Counted from the first letter of the stretch, positions 1 to 6,881 are shown. The stretch: 10,291 bases of DNA from Nitrospira sp. UBA6909 (GCA_002451055.1 DKBD01000027.1:1679-11969), one strand, 5' to 3'. Notes: generated by a model not told the origin, from the letters alone. Made by a program: numbers and translations.

Positions 1-443
1 AGCGAGCGGCCGTTACGCCGCATCGATGCGACCAGAATGATGAAGTCCTGCACCGCCCCGGCCAACACCGCGCCGATCACCAGCCAGAGAAACCCTGGCA
101 AGAATCCGAACTGTGCCGCCAACACTGGTCCGAGCAATGGACCGGCCCCGGCAATCGCCGCGAAGTGATGGCCGAACAACACGACCCTGTTGGTAGGGTG
201 AAAATTCACCCCGTCGTGCAGCCGCACTGCCGGCGTCACGTGCTGATTATTCAATTCAACGACGCGCGTCGCCAACCAGCGGCCATAGAAGCGATAGGCC
301 AGGACGTAGAGACACGCTGCCGCCACGACCAGCCAGAGCCCATTCACTTTTTCATCGGGATTGACGACGCCCGTCACATGGGCGAGAGCCAGCGCGCCGA
401 GAAAAGCGAGCAACCCCCACAGCAGATTCATCACCGCGTTCAT
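1..443 (-). CDS. cstA: Carbon starvation protein CstA (N-terminal part, cut by window edge)
   Basis: This is the 5' end of a CstA/BtsT-family membrane transporter. The family imports pyruvate or peptides across the inner membrane in carbon-limited cells. About 147 codons are visible and the rest lies beyond base 1. After a first hydrophobic segment (about residues 5-25) and a second (about 36-50), the family hallmarks follow: RFYGRW, then FHPTNRVVLFGHHFAAIAGA and GPLLGPVLAAQFG, then a third membrane stretch ending in AGAVQDF. The ATG at 441-443 was chosen because AGGA lies 8 bases upstream of it; an in-frame ATG three codons earlier has no properly spaced ribosome binding site. The gene is divergent from the PilZ gene. 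Identity is firm from the motifs; whether the substrate is pyruvate or peptides cannot be told. Confidence 0.93.
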   Translation of the reverse strand, partial: MNAVMNLLWGLLAFLGALALAHVTGVVNPDEKVNGLWLVVAAACLYVLAYRFYGRWLATRVVELNNQHVTPAVRLHDGVNFHPTNRVVLFGHHFAAIAGAGPLLGPVLAAQFGFLPGFLWLVIGAVLAGAVQDFIILVASMRRNGRS

Positions 444-695
444 GCGCGGCATCCTATCATAATCAGCCAATCGGACACCCACCCCCCTCTTCCTTGCCTC
501 TTGTTCACAGTGCATCCCAACAATCCTCTGGCTGCTTGTAAATCACCCCTGGCATCACGGTCCTTGAAGTCGTCACCGTCCCTCAAACCGGATGGATGCA
601 TCACCGCATTCGTCGGCAATATCCGCTTCTCCCGCTTGCCGCACTTCATACACACCGAGAATTATTCCAATCCGCCTATTCTTTCCAATCTGTAG

Positions 696-716
696 CCCCG
701 TTCCCCTCCAACGGGG
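696..716. repeat. Perfect 7-bp inverted repeat (hairpin)
   Basis: CCCCGTT and AACGGGG flank a 7-base loop. There is no T-run on either side, so it does not look like an intrinsic terminator. It sits just upstream of the candidate -35 box of the PilZ gene, so an operator is possible, but this is only a positional guess. Confidence 0.4.
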
Positions 717-718
717 AA

Positions 719-748
719 TTGGCACCGAGCCGGACGCCGCGCTACAGT
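719..748 (+). promoter_or_regulatory. Candidate sigma70 promoter of the PilZ gene
   Basis: TTGGCA (719-724) and TACAGT (743-748) are separated by 18 bases; they match the consensus hexamers at five and four of six positions. Transcription would start about base 755, only a few bases before the ATG at 759, and no Shine-Dalgarno sequence is visible. The message may therefore be leaderless or nearly so. Evidence is sequence match only. Confidence 0.4.
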
Positions 749-758
749 TCGCACCATC

Positions 759-1112
759 ATGGAACAGCCCCGCCCCTATATCCGCGAGCACTACCGGCTT
801 CCGCTGCCCGTAACCTATCCAGTCATGTTTTCCGATACCGCGACGATCGGTGAAGGAAAAGTGACGAATCTCTCGGTGTTCGGCTGCGAGATCGAATGCA
901 TCGGCGCCGTTCCCGAAAAGACGACGCTCCTGGTGCGGCTGATCTTGCCAGACCAGGAAGAATCACTCCCTATCGAACAGGCCGAGGTCCGGTGGGTGAA
1001 CGGCAACCGACTGGGAATTCAGTTCGGGAAAATGGAACGAGCGGCCAATCTTCGGCTGCACCTCTTCATGTGGGATCGCATGCTGGATCGGCTGCAGGTC
1101 CTCAAACGGTAG
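759..1112 (+). CDS. Small single-domain PilZ protein (c-di-GMP binding candidate)
   Basis: A 117-residue cytoplasmic protein made of little more than one PilZ domain. PilZ domains bind cyclic di-GMP and relay it to motility, polysaccharide or other surface functions. Both ligand motifs are present: RxxxR as R9-E-H-Y-R13, and the (D/N)xSxxG motif as N37-L-S39-V-F-G42. The strand with AEVRWV and the following LGIQF also fit the fold. No output domain is attached, so it would act through a partner that the sequence does not reveal. The ATG lacks a clear ribosome binding site, and a candidate promoter lies immediately upstream. Its last 11 bases overlap the 3' end of the converging flippase-like gene, so no terminator fits between them. 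No functional link to the phosphonate genes is shown. Confidence 0.88.
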   Translation: MEQPRPYIREHYRLPLPVTYPVMFSDTATIGEGKVTNLSVFGCEIECIGAVPEKTTLLVRLILPDQEESLPIEQAEVRWVNGNRLGIQFGKMERAANLRLHLFMWDRMLDRLQVLKR

Positions 1113-2127
1113 GGCGATTCTCTCCTGCTTCTCGCAGTACCTCTGCTTCCGCCTTCGCGCTTTTTCCTATCGTTGCCAAGCACATCAACCCGATGCCGAT
1201 CCAGACCAGTTCGCGAAATCGCCGCAGCAGGGCGAAAGTGAGACCGGTTACATCACTGTAGCCGAAGGCCTGCAAGAGCAAGAGATTGCCTCCGTCTTGC
1301 GCGCCCAGGCTTCCCGGAATGAAGAAGCTTCCGCCCTTGATGAAGACGGCGAGTGCGCCGATGGAGAATGCCGACAAGAGGCTTGCCGGACCACCGAGAT
1401 AATAGATAATAATGAAGACTTCCACTGATTCGGCCATCCAACCGAAAAAATATACACCGATCGAAGCATAGAAGGCTCGCTGGTGGTCCTTGTAGTAATC
1501 CTGAATCGTCCGATCGATCGAACGCAGGTGCTCCTCCTGCGACTCCAGAAATCCGATCCGCAAACCCAGTTTTCTGACGATCGCCAGAATGGAGGCGAAG
1601 AGCCCGCGTCGCTGAATGAACACAAACCCGGCGATCGAGCAGACCAGTACCCCCACGCTCAACAACGCAGCTGTCACCGTCTGTCCCGCCGAGCTGCCCG
1701 TGCCCAGGATCAAGAACCCAAGCACGATGCCCACTAAGATATAGAACACTTCGGCGATGGTCATCGTCGTCTTCGCAATCACGACGGAAGCAGCCCCCTC
1801 CGCCATCGGCACATTGGACTTCGTGAGGAGGTAGGCTTTGAGTGGCTCGCCGCCCAAATAGGCCGTTGGGGTGGTCATGTTCACCACTTCGCCGGCGGTT
1901 CTGATGGCAAGCAACCGCCAAAATGGCACCGCTTGCGCAGACCGCCCCAGCACGACTTTCCACCCATAGGCTTCGATGATGTACATCATGACGGACGGAA
2001 TCAGGATGACCAGCAGAGCCATGGGGCCCAGCTGCGTGGCCGCCTCGTAGATATTGCCGGGGCCGATGTGCCAGATGAGAAGACCGAGTACGGCGAGACC
2101 GAGAGCGAGTAGGAAATAGCGAAGCAC
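1102..2127 (-). CDS. Flippase-like integral membrane protein (LPG synthase TM / UPF0104 family)
   Basis: A 341-residue polytopic membrane protein of the flippase-like family that includes the membrane part of lysylphosphatidylglycerol synthase and hopanoid-associated HpnL. Such proteins are thought to move or handle lipids. Hydrophobic segments lie at about 2-22, 36-52, 124-143, 150-171, 218-243, 250-272 and 304-320. Family hallmarks are present: N83 with TPTAYLGGEPLK at 86-97, and FFIPGSLGAQDGG at 268-280 followed by LLRRFREL at 300-307. No soluble tRNA-dependent aminoacyltransferase domain is attached, so it is not a complete LPG synthase. The start is GTG, 17 bases after the stop of the phosphotransferase gene, with only a weak ribosome binding site. 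As last gene of the operon, it could export the phosphonolipid made by its neighbours; this role is inferred from position alone. Confidence 0.85.
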   Translation of the reverse strand: MLRYFLLALGLAVLGLLIWHIGPGNIYEAATQLGPMALLVILIPSVMMYIIEAYGWKVVLGRSAQAVPFWRLLAIRTAGEVVNMTTPTAYLGGEPLKAYLLTKSNVPMAEGAASVVIAKTTMTIAEVFYILVGIVLGFLILGTGSSAGQTVTAALLSVGVLVCSIAGFVFIQRRGLFASILAIVRKLGLRIGFLESQEEHLRSIDRTIQDYYKDHQRAFYASIGVYFFGWMAESVEVFIIIYYLGGPASLLSAFSIGALAVFIKGGSFFIPGSLGAQDGGNLLLLQAFGYSDVTGLTFALLRRFRELVWIGIGLMCLATIGKSAKAEAEVLREAGENRPTV

Positions 2128-2144
2128 GCGTCGTTACAGACTCA

Positions 2145-3593
2145 TTACGTAGTGGTAGTTACAGCAGAGGGACGGACGACCCACAGCATGACGCCGGCAA
2201 AGATGAGGGCGCCGGCCGCCGCAAACATGAGAAACCAATCGAGCTTGGCAAATAGCGCGAAGAGCACCAACGTCACCGAAAAATCACGGCTGGCGACGTT
2301 CTTCAGCATGAAATCTGCCCATGCTGCATGCGCAGGCGTGCGCCACCTGTTTGCAGCCTTGACCTTCTGCGCCCGCTCTACCAGCAGGAACGACAAGCCG
2401 TTCCCCAGCACGGCCACCGCCCCAAAGGCCAGTGTGCTCCAGGCCCCCGGCTGTCCTACCTGCGCCGTATAGAGCCCGGCGGCAATGCCGGCAAAGATCG
2501 CCATATGCACGATGTTGTCCATGGCGATATCAAGCCAGGCGCCGAACGGCGATTCCGTAAACGTGAGACGCGCCACCTCGCCGTCACAGCAATCGATGAC
2601 GGCCGCCAACTGAAACAGCAGCGCCGCCGCGACGCCTGCGGCATAGGTTCCCATGGCAAATCCCACGGCTGACACAAAACCGATGAGCGTAGCCACGATC
2701 GTCACAGAATTGGGCGAGAGCCCGGCGGCAAGAAACAGGCGCGTAAACCAGCGCGAGAGCTTGCGATTGAAATACCGATCGACAAAACCTTCCGTCTCCC
2801 CTTTCAGGGAGTTGAAGAGTTTCTTTTCGGCCGTCGACACATCGGATGACGTCCTCACCTCCTGGTACCACGTGCCGCGCTTGTCTTCTGCCGCCACGAT
2901 ACGCACGCGGCCATCGACTGCCGCCCGTTCGAGCCAACGGCGGATCGGGAGTCGGCTGTTGTCGTCCAGTCCGTGACCTGAGGCATTCATGAGACTCGCC
3001 GGCAAAACCGTCACCTCGGCGGCACACGGCACGGAATCGTCGAAATGGGACGGGGCGAACGACGTCAACCGATCGTCGTGGGCCTTCAACCGGAGTCCTC
3101 CCGTCGTCGCTTCTTCGGAGCGCCTTGGCCTTGCCTGCGCCACCACGATCGCCTCGCCGTCCCGCACTTCGCGCCGCAATTGCTCGATCAAGCCTCGCGA
3201 AAACACCGCGTTCACACTCGCAACCAACGCAAAGCCCCGCACCTCAGCCGCTAGGAATTCCCATGTCCTCGGATCATCGAGTGGAAACTCCCGGATGGGC
3301 ATCCACCGGACGGGGATCGTCACGCGTGGTCCATTCCCCAATGCCTGCTTGAGCTGGTCTTCCTCAGGACCGGCCAACACGATCAATTGACGGATGCCCG
3401 ACCGCTGTAACGTGAGCACCACACGTTGAAACAGCCCGATCCCCACGACGTTCGTCAGCGGACCGACCGAGTCCACTCGCCGATCGGCCGGAGCGCTGAA
3501 GATACCGACCGACGGCAAGAGGATGGCCGTGGCCAACCCTTGGATTTCAACCCGCTTCTGAAGGACGCTCTCTTTCATCTCAGAAACCAGCAA
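2145..3593 (-). CDS. CDP-alcohol phosphotransferase with degenerate N-terminal nucleotidyltransferase domain
   Basis: A 482-residue two-part protein. Residues 270-475 form a CDP-alcohol phosphatidyltransferase membrane domain with the full signature: D334, D337-G338, A341-R342, G351, D355 and D359, spaced as DGxxAR-x8-GxxxDxxxD. These enzymes join a CMP-activated group to an alcohol, or CDP-diacylglycerol to a polar alcohol, at the membrane. Residues 20-250 resemble a sugar-nucleotidyltransferase fold (VVGIGLFQRVV, then RQLIVLAG at 68-75) but lack the glycine-rich loop, and the usual metal Asp region reads ASVNAVF, so catalysis there is doubtful. The layout recalls the bifunctional inositol-phosphate cytidylyltransferase/DIPP synthase. 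In this operon the likely donor is CMP-aminoethylphosphonate and the acceptor a lipid alcohol; that is inference. The start is TTG with AAGG 10 bases upstream; an ATG five codons later (3576-3578) is an alternative. Confidence 0.88.
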   Translation of the reverse strand: MLVSEMKESVLQKRVEIQGLATAILLPSVGIFSAPADRRVDSVGPLTNVVGIGLFQRVVLTLQRSGIRQLIVLAGPEEDQLKQALGNGPRVTIPVRWMPIREFPLDDPRTWEFLAAEVRGFALVASVNAVFSRGLIEQLRREVRDGEAIVVAQARPRRSEEATTGGLRLKAHDDRLTSFAPSHFDDSVPCAAEVTVLPASLMNASGHGLDDNSRLPIRRWLERAAVDGRVRIVAAEDKRGTWYQEVRTSSDVSTAEKKLFNSLKGETEGFVDRYFNRKLSRWFTRLFLAAGLSPNSVTIVATLIGFVSAVGFAMGTYAAGVAAALLFQLAAVIDCCDGEVARLTFTESPFGAWLDIAMDNIVHMAIFAGIAAGLYTAQVGQPGAWSTLAFGAVAVLGNGLSFLLVERAQKVKAANRWRTPAHAAWADFMLKNVASRDFSVTLVLFALFAKLDWFLMFAAAGALIFAGVMLWVVRPSAVTTTT

Positions 3594-3628
3594 CTCGGCT
3601 TGGCCTTACGATACTGTCCAAGACTTTC

Positions 3629-4348
3629 TCATAGTTTCGGCAAAACGTCCAATTCAGCCTTCTTCACGTCTTCGATAAAATCGATCTCCGTCCAAGGCAA
3701 ACCACCGATCTTCTCGTGTCCGACCTTGACAGTCTGGAAAAATTGCAGCAGGGCATCCTCGTACTCCATATTCCACGAGCCTCGTTCGATATGAGACCGG
3801 AGCGAGGCCACCAGATGAGGAATGTCGGCATGCCGCACCCGCAGGAATCCCACACCCTCGCCGGCATAATCATACTGGCTCGGCATCTTCTTTGAGAGCG
3901 CGATGACACGCCCTCCCGCGACCACCACCATACATTCCTCGCCGGTCTGGTGAACGGTCTCGTCCATCAACAGCGCGTTCTCATAGGACGATTCGACCAA
4001 GCGCCTCAAAATGTCCCGGTGAAAGAGCACGTCGGCATCCATCACGATCGCATCGTCGTCGAGGGCCGTGCGGGCGATCCAGAGGGAGGAAATGCTGCCT
4101 CGGTGGAATTCATCATTGACCAGAAAGTCCACCTTGACCCCGCAGGCGTCCAGCCCGACCGCCTCACGGATCAATTCCTGCCTGTACCCCACGACGATGT
4201 CGGCCCGTCTAACGCCGAGACTGGCCAGCGCCTCCAAGTAGCGGTGCAACAGCGACCGCCCGCCGATTTCGATCAAACACTTGGGACGATGCTGGGTGAT
4301 CTGCCAGAGCCGTTTACCGACGCCGGCCGCGAGGATGACGGCTTTCAT
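3629..4348 (-). CDS. LicC/PntC-like nucleotidyltransferase (probable phosphonate cytidylyltransferase)
   Basis: A 239-residue cytoplasmic nucleotidyltransferase. It begins with ILAAGVGKRL and has the catalytic lysine K23 in RPKCLIEIGG. Further features are NDEFHRGSISSLW at 78-90, the metal-binding MDADVLF with D104 and D106, and WTEIDF at 219-224, which supplies the second acidic metal site. This pattern is closest to phosphocholine cytidylyltransferase LicC and the related phosphonate cytidylyltransferase PntC, which activate a phosphorus headgroup with CTP. The length suits a single-domain enzyme. Its ATG overlaps the TGA of the aminotransferase gene (ATGA), so translation is probably coupled. 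With an aminotransferase before it and a CDP-alcohol phosphotransferase after it, CMP-aminoethylphosphonate is the likely product. A phosphocholine, phosphoethanolamine or sugar phosphate substrate cannot be excluded. Confidence 0.87.
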   Translation of the reverse strand: MKAVILAAGVGKRLWQITQHRPKCLIEIGGRSLLHRYLEALASLGVRRADIVVGYRQELIREAVGLDACGVKVDFLVNDEFHRGSISSLWIARTALDDDAIVMDADVLFHRDILRRLVESSYENALLMDETVHQTGEECMVVVAGGRVIALSKKMPSQYDYAGEGVGFLRVRHADIPHLVASLRSHIERGSWNMEYEDALLQFFQTVKVGHEKIGGLPWTEIDFIEDVKKAELDVLPKL

Positions 4349-5427
4349 GTAGGCCTACAGGCTTGTTCGAAGGCGTCGACGAATCCGGCGAACTGCGCTT
4401 CGGTCAGCGCGCCCATGTTGGCCACGCGGAAGATCTTGCTCTCCAGATTTCCCTGGCCCGCATAGATGACATACCCTTCGGCCTTCAACCGGTCATGGAG
4501 CGTTTGATACGACACACCTTCCGGCAAGTAGAACGCCGTAATCGTATTCGACTGACGATCCGGCGGCAGAACCGCCTTGACACCCAGCTTGGCCATGCGC
4601 TCGCGTATGACGGCCGCCATCTTCTTATACCGCTGGACGCGATTGGCTACGCCTTCTTCGAGCAACTCGCTCAACGCCTCGTCGAACGCGTAGTACACCT
4701 GGACCGCCGGGGTGAACGGAATCGTGCCCCGGCCTTCGTCGTCGATGTAGTGCGTGAGATGGAGATACCAGGACCGCTTGGGATAGGCACGCATCTTTTC
4801 GACGAAACCTTTTCTCACCAGTACGAACGAGACGCCGGGAAATCCTTGGATACACTTTCCCGCGGTGCCTACCACCATGTAGATATGCGACTTCACGATG
4901 TCGATCGGTTCGCCCGCCAGAGCGCTGACCGCGTCGAGCACGAAGACGCGATTCTGGCTGTCGACGATGTCGGCAATTTCCTGAACAGGATTGATCAGCC
5001 CGGTCGTCGTTTCATGGTGGACCATGGCGACCACATGCACTTCCGGATGCTGCCGCAGTGCCAGCAACAATTTGTCGGGATCCGGCCGGTCCGTCCACTC
5101 ATACTTCAATTCATTCACGCCCAAACGATGGAGCCCGACGATCTGGGACATTCGCTCGCCGTACACGCCGTTATTGAGAATGAGCATGCGTCGGCCATGA
5201 GGGAGCGACGACATCAATGCGGCTTCGACGGCAGCCGTGCCGGACCCGGTGATCACCACGGCCACGTATTCCGACTCCGCTCCCGGCACGAACGCCTTGA
5301 GCAATTTGGATTGGATGCGATGCAGCAGTTCCGTAAACTCAGACTCGCGATGACAAATGTCCGGGCGCAGCAACGCTTGGCGCACGCGCTCTGACACGTT
5401 CACCGGCCCAGGGTTGAGGAGAACCAC
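4345..5427 (-). CDS. phnW: 2-aminoethylphosphonate aminotransferase (PhnW/AepZ-like, PLP-dependent)
   Basis: A 360-residue class V (fold type I) aminotransferase. It probably converts phosphonoacetaldehyde to 2-aminoethylphosphonate, the reverse of the PhnW catabolic reaction. It shows LLNPGPVNVSERVRQAL at the N-terminus, the cofactor phosphate loop GSGT (61-64), VHHETTTG (136-143), D165 in VLDAVSA, the Schiff-base lysine K191 in GKCIQGFPG, and FRVANMG with R334 near the C-terminus. KCIQG and HxETTTG are especially PhnW-like. HRESEF resembles alanine/serine-glyoxylate aminotransferases, so the amino donor is open. The reading frame runs upstream to 5601, but that extension is Arg-rich, has no family similarity and crosses a fold-back repeat. 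The GTG at 5425-5427 follows an excellent AAGGAG and gives the normal PhnW length. Confidence 0.88.
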   Translation of the reverse strand: MVLLNPGPVNVSERVRQALLRPDICHRESEFTELLHRIQSKLLKAFVPGAESEYVAVVITGSGTAAVEAALMSSLPHGRRMLILNNGVYGERMSQIVGLHRLGVNELKYEWTDRPDPDKLLLALRQHPEVHVVAMVHHETTTGLINPVQEIADIVDSQNRVFVLDAVSALAGEPIDIVKSHIYMVVGTAGKCIQGFPGVSFVLVRKGFVEKMRAYPKRSWYLHLTHYIDDEGRGTIPFTPAVQVYYAFDEALSELLEEGVANRVQRYKKMAAVIRERMAKLGVKAVLPPDRQSNTITAFYLPEGVSYQTLHDRLKAEGYVIYAGQGNLESKIFRVANMGALTEAQFAGFVDAFEQACRPT

Positions 5428-5433
5428 TCTTCT

Positions 5434-5439
5434 CTCCTT
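5434..5439 (-). promoter_or_regulatory. Ribosome binding site that fixes the aminotransferase start
   Basis: AAGGAG on the minus strand lies 6 bases before a GTG codon. It decides between this internal start and a much longer open frame. The protein encoded from the GTG begins exactly at the conserved aminotransferase N-terminus. Confidence 0.8.
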
Positions 5440-5449
5440 CCTCTCTTCT

Positions 5450-5594
5450 ATAGAGGGCGTGACGCGCTTCCCTTTACTGCGCGCATTGACCGAGCACGCT
5501 CGTTCCACCCGCCCGGCCCCACGTCGCCGAGACTCCGTCTTGCCCGAGTCGTGCGCGGGCAGCGAGCGCAAGGGAGGCGCGTCGCCCCCTCTAT
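5450..5594. repeat. 145-bp fold-back element with 25-bp imperfect inverted repeats
   Basis: The arms at 5450-5474 and 5570-5594 are reverse complements at 22 of 25 positions. The interior holds shorter complementary stretches, such as GCACGCTCG near 5495 against CGAGTCGTGC near 5545, and a near-palindrome CGAGC/GCTCG at 5491-5502. On RNA this would form a long, GC-rich hairpin between the decarboxylase and aminotransferase genes. The right arm includes the TAG stop of the decarboxylase TPP subunit, and TA flanks the GAGGG/CCCTC ends on both sides. It may be a small non-autonomous mobile element (MITE-like) or a processing or attenuation hairpin. No longer target duplication is visible. Confidence 0.65.
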
Positions 5595-6172
5595 CCCTCA
5601 ATCGCTTTCATGAATCGTTTCGTCAGATCCGGCGGATCCAGCAGAACCCGCTCTGCCTCTTCTTGGAATTCGTTGACCTTGATCAGCAACATGCTGGGCC
5701 CTTCCTGTTTCAGCATGTCCTTGAACTCATAGACAAGATCCTCGCGATCGAGCACGCGGACGGCATTCACATAGCCCGCGGCTTTCGCCACCTTCTCTAA
5801 CGGTACAACATTGGAGATGGTCGGTTGATTTCCGGTCGTGCCGTACACCTCGTTGTCAAACACCACGTGAATAAAATTTTTCGGTTTCAGCGCCCCAACG
5901 GTCGCCAAGGTGCCCATGCCCATCAACACGTTGCCGTCGCCGTCGAACGTCACGACCTGCTTATCCGGCTTGGCCAGCGCCACCCCCAGCGCAATGGCCG
6001 GTGCATTGCCCATCGAACCGATCATGTAAAAATGCGTCGACCGGTCGGCGATCTTCTGGGCCTCGCGCGAGGGGAACCCATTACAGATAATGACCGGCTG
6101 ATCGGTCAAGAGCTCAAGCAGTGCCGCCATCGCCTGCGACCGGCTGATTAAGGTGCCTTCTTCAGGTCTCAT
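5591..6172 (-). CDS. ppd: Phosphonopyruvate decarboxylase, C-terminal TPP/Mg-binding subunit
   Basis: A 193-residue protein matching the C-terminal half of thiamine-diphosphate decarboxylases of the phosphonopyruvate/sulfopyruvate type. Visible motifs are FYMIGSMGNAPAIALGVAL (48-66), the cofactor-Mg motif beginning G78-D79-G80-N81 and closing with N107 in VVFDNEVYG, and TTGNQPT at 112-118. With its partner, encoded just upstream, it would form one active site that removes CO2 from phosphonopyruvate to give phosphonoacetaldehyde, the step that pulls the unfavourable mutase reaction forward. The ATG has a GGGAG six bases upstream. Sulfopyruvate decarboxylase (ComE) has the same architecture; the PEP mutase and aminotransferase genes nearby make phosphonopyruvate the better substrate. 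The stop codon lies in the arm of the fold-back element. Confidence 0.9.
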   Translation of the reverse strand: MRPEEGTLISRSQAMAALLELLTDQPVIICNGFPSREAQKIADRSTHFYMIGSMGNAPAIALGVALAKPDKQVVTFDGDGNVLMGMGTLATVGALKPKNFIHVVFDNEVYGTTGNQPTISNVVPLEKVAKAAGYVNAVRVLDREDLVYEFKDMLKQEGPSMLLIKVNEFQEEAERVLLDPPDLTKRFMKAIEG

Positions 6173-6181
6173 TTCCGACTC

Positions 6182-6209
6182 CCACTGACGAGTGACGTGT
6201 GACTAGTGA
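6182..6209. repeat. Degenerate 7-bp tandem repeat (four units)
   Basis: Four consecutive heptamers read CCACTGA, CGAGTGA, CGTGTGA and CTAGTGA on the plus strand; a more diverged unit, TACGTGG, follows at 6210-6216. It occupies the 112-base gap between the two decarboxylase subunit genes, beside the ribosome binding site of the second. Heptamer minisatellites of this sort can change copy number by slippage. No function is evident. Confidence 0.55.
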
Positions 6210-6284
6210 TACGTGGTCAACCGCTACAATGCCGAAGGCGGTATCTTGCCCTTGGCTCACCACCCATCACGCCTCATAATCTTT

Positions 6285-6782
6285 TTATGGATGCAGTCCT
6301 TTCACGACACCCTTTGTGATAACAAGGGCGACCGGAATCTGTTGTTTTCTGTAGGTTTCCGCCACCCACCTAAAATCCTCGCCCGCCGTTTTTTCGGTCA
6401 GGGTCCGATGCGGGATTTTCATCGTATCCAGAAACTTCGGCATGACTTCGCCCATCACGAGATGCTCCGGCGCGTCCTTCCCCCCCTGGCCTCGCCAGGA
6501 TACGATCAGGATGCAGGGCTGCCGATAAATCATGTTCAGCGAAATCACGGTGTTGAGCGAGGTCCCCAGTCCGGAATTCTGCATCAACACCGCCGGCATT
6601 CTCCCCGCCATGTAAGCCCCGGCCGCCATACCCACCGCTTCGTCTTCACGAACCGCAGGAGTGTACAACCGACGATTCATCAGTTCAGCGATGATTCCGC
6701 CCAGTATCGAATCAGGCACCCCGGTGAAAAAATTCACGCCCATATCCTGGAGTGATTGCACAAAAACATCGCTTTCAATCAT
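6285..6782 (-). CDS. ppd: Phosphonopyruvate decarboxylase, N-terminal TPP-binding subunit
   Basis: A 165-residue protein equivalent to the N-terminal (pyrimidine-binding) domain of thiamine-diphosphate decarboxylases. It shows FFTGVPDSIL (18-27), E46 in REDEAVGMAAG as the conserved glutamate that activates the cofactor, and MQNSGLGTSLN (67-77), a signature shared by phosphonopyruvate and sulfopyruvate decarboxylases. It ends where single-chain enzymes would continue into the second domain, which is a separate gene 112 bases downstream with its own start. This mirrors the two-subunit ComD/ComE arrangement, so the split looks natural rather than a broken gene. The ATG has AGGGA eight bases upstream. 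As first gene of the six-gene operon it lies about 64 bases after the predicted transcription start. Confidence 0.88.
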   Translation of the reverse strand: MIESDVFVQSLQDMGVNFFTGVPDSILGGIIAELMNRRLYTPAVREDEAVGMAAGAYMAGRMPAVLMQNSGLGTSLNTVISLNMIYRQPCILIVSWRGQGGKDAPEHLVMGEVMPKFLDTMKIPHRTLTEKTAGEDFRWVAETYRKQQIPVALVITKGVVKGLHP

Positions 6783-6852
6783 GCGCTCATTCCCTTTTGC
6801 TTGCTTTCTCTATGAAATCGCCAGCTGAGCGGCGAAGGAAAAAAACGGACGC

Positions 6853-6881
6853 ATTATAAAACAGCGCCTTGCGATTCTCAA
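6853..6881 (-). promoter_or_regulatory. Near-consensus sigma70 promoter of the phosphonate operon
   Basis: On the minus strand TTGAGA (6876-6881) and TATAAT (6853-6858) are separated by exactly 17 bases: five of six and six of six matches. The start would be near 6846, giving a leader of about 64 bases with a good ribosome binding site. The strength suggests constitutive housekeeping-level expression. I saw no clear operator. Confidence 0.75.

Larger units (their letters stand above)
444..758. other. Divergent intergenic region between cstA and PilZ gene
   Basis: These 315 bases separate two divergent genes. I found no convincing coding sequence: the open frames crossing it lack ribosome binding sites and family-like content. 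It holds a 7-bp hairpin at 696-716 and a candidate promoter for the PilZ gene at 719-748. A TATGAT hexamer on the minus strand (456-461) resembles a -10 box for cstA, but it has no matching -35 box and would leave only a very short leader. Confidence 0.6.

Noticed and set aside
165..695. Plus-strand open frame of 176 codons
   Set aside because: It lies antisense to the clear CstA coding sequence for more than half its length and has no domain-like content or ribosome binding site.
696..716. Intrinsic terminator
   Set aside because: The hairpin has no T-run on either strand and no gene ends near it.
4363..5394. Plus-strand open frame of 343 codons
   Set aside because: It is the antisense shadow of the aminotransferase gene. 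Its protein is rich in His, Arg and Gln with no recognisable motif, as expected from the complement of a GC-rich gene.
5491..5502. CGAGC/GCTCG near-palindrome as a separate operator
   Set aside because: It has a two-base centre and lies within the larger fold-back element, which explains it better.
5428..5601. 58-residue N-terminal extension of the aminotransferase
   Set aside because: The frame is open, but the extension is Arg-rich with no family similarity, crosses the fold-back repeat, and a strong AAGGAG supports the internal GTG start.
5591..6782. Sulfopyruvate decarboxylase (coenzyme M synthesis)
   Set aside because: The two-subunit architecture fits, but there are no other coenzyme M genes, whereas PEP mutase, aminotransferase and cytidylyltransferase genes surround it.
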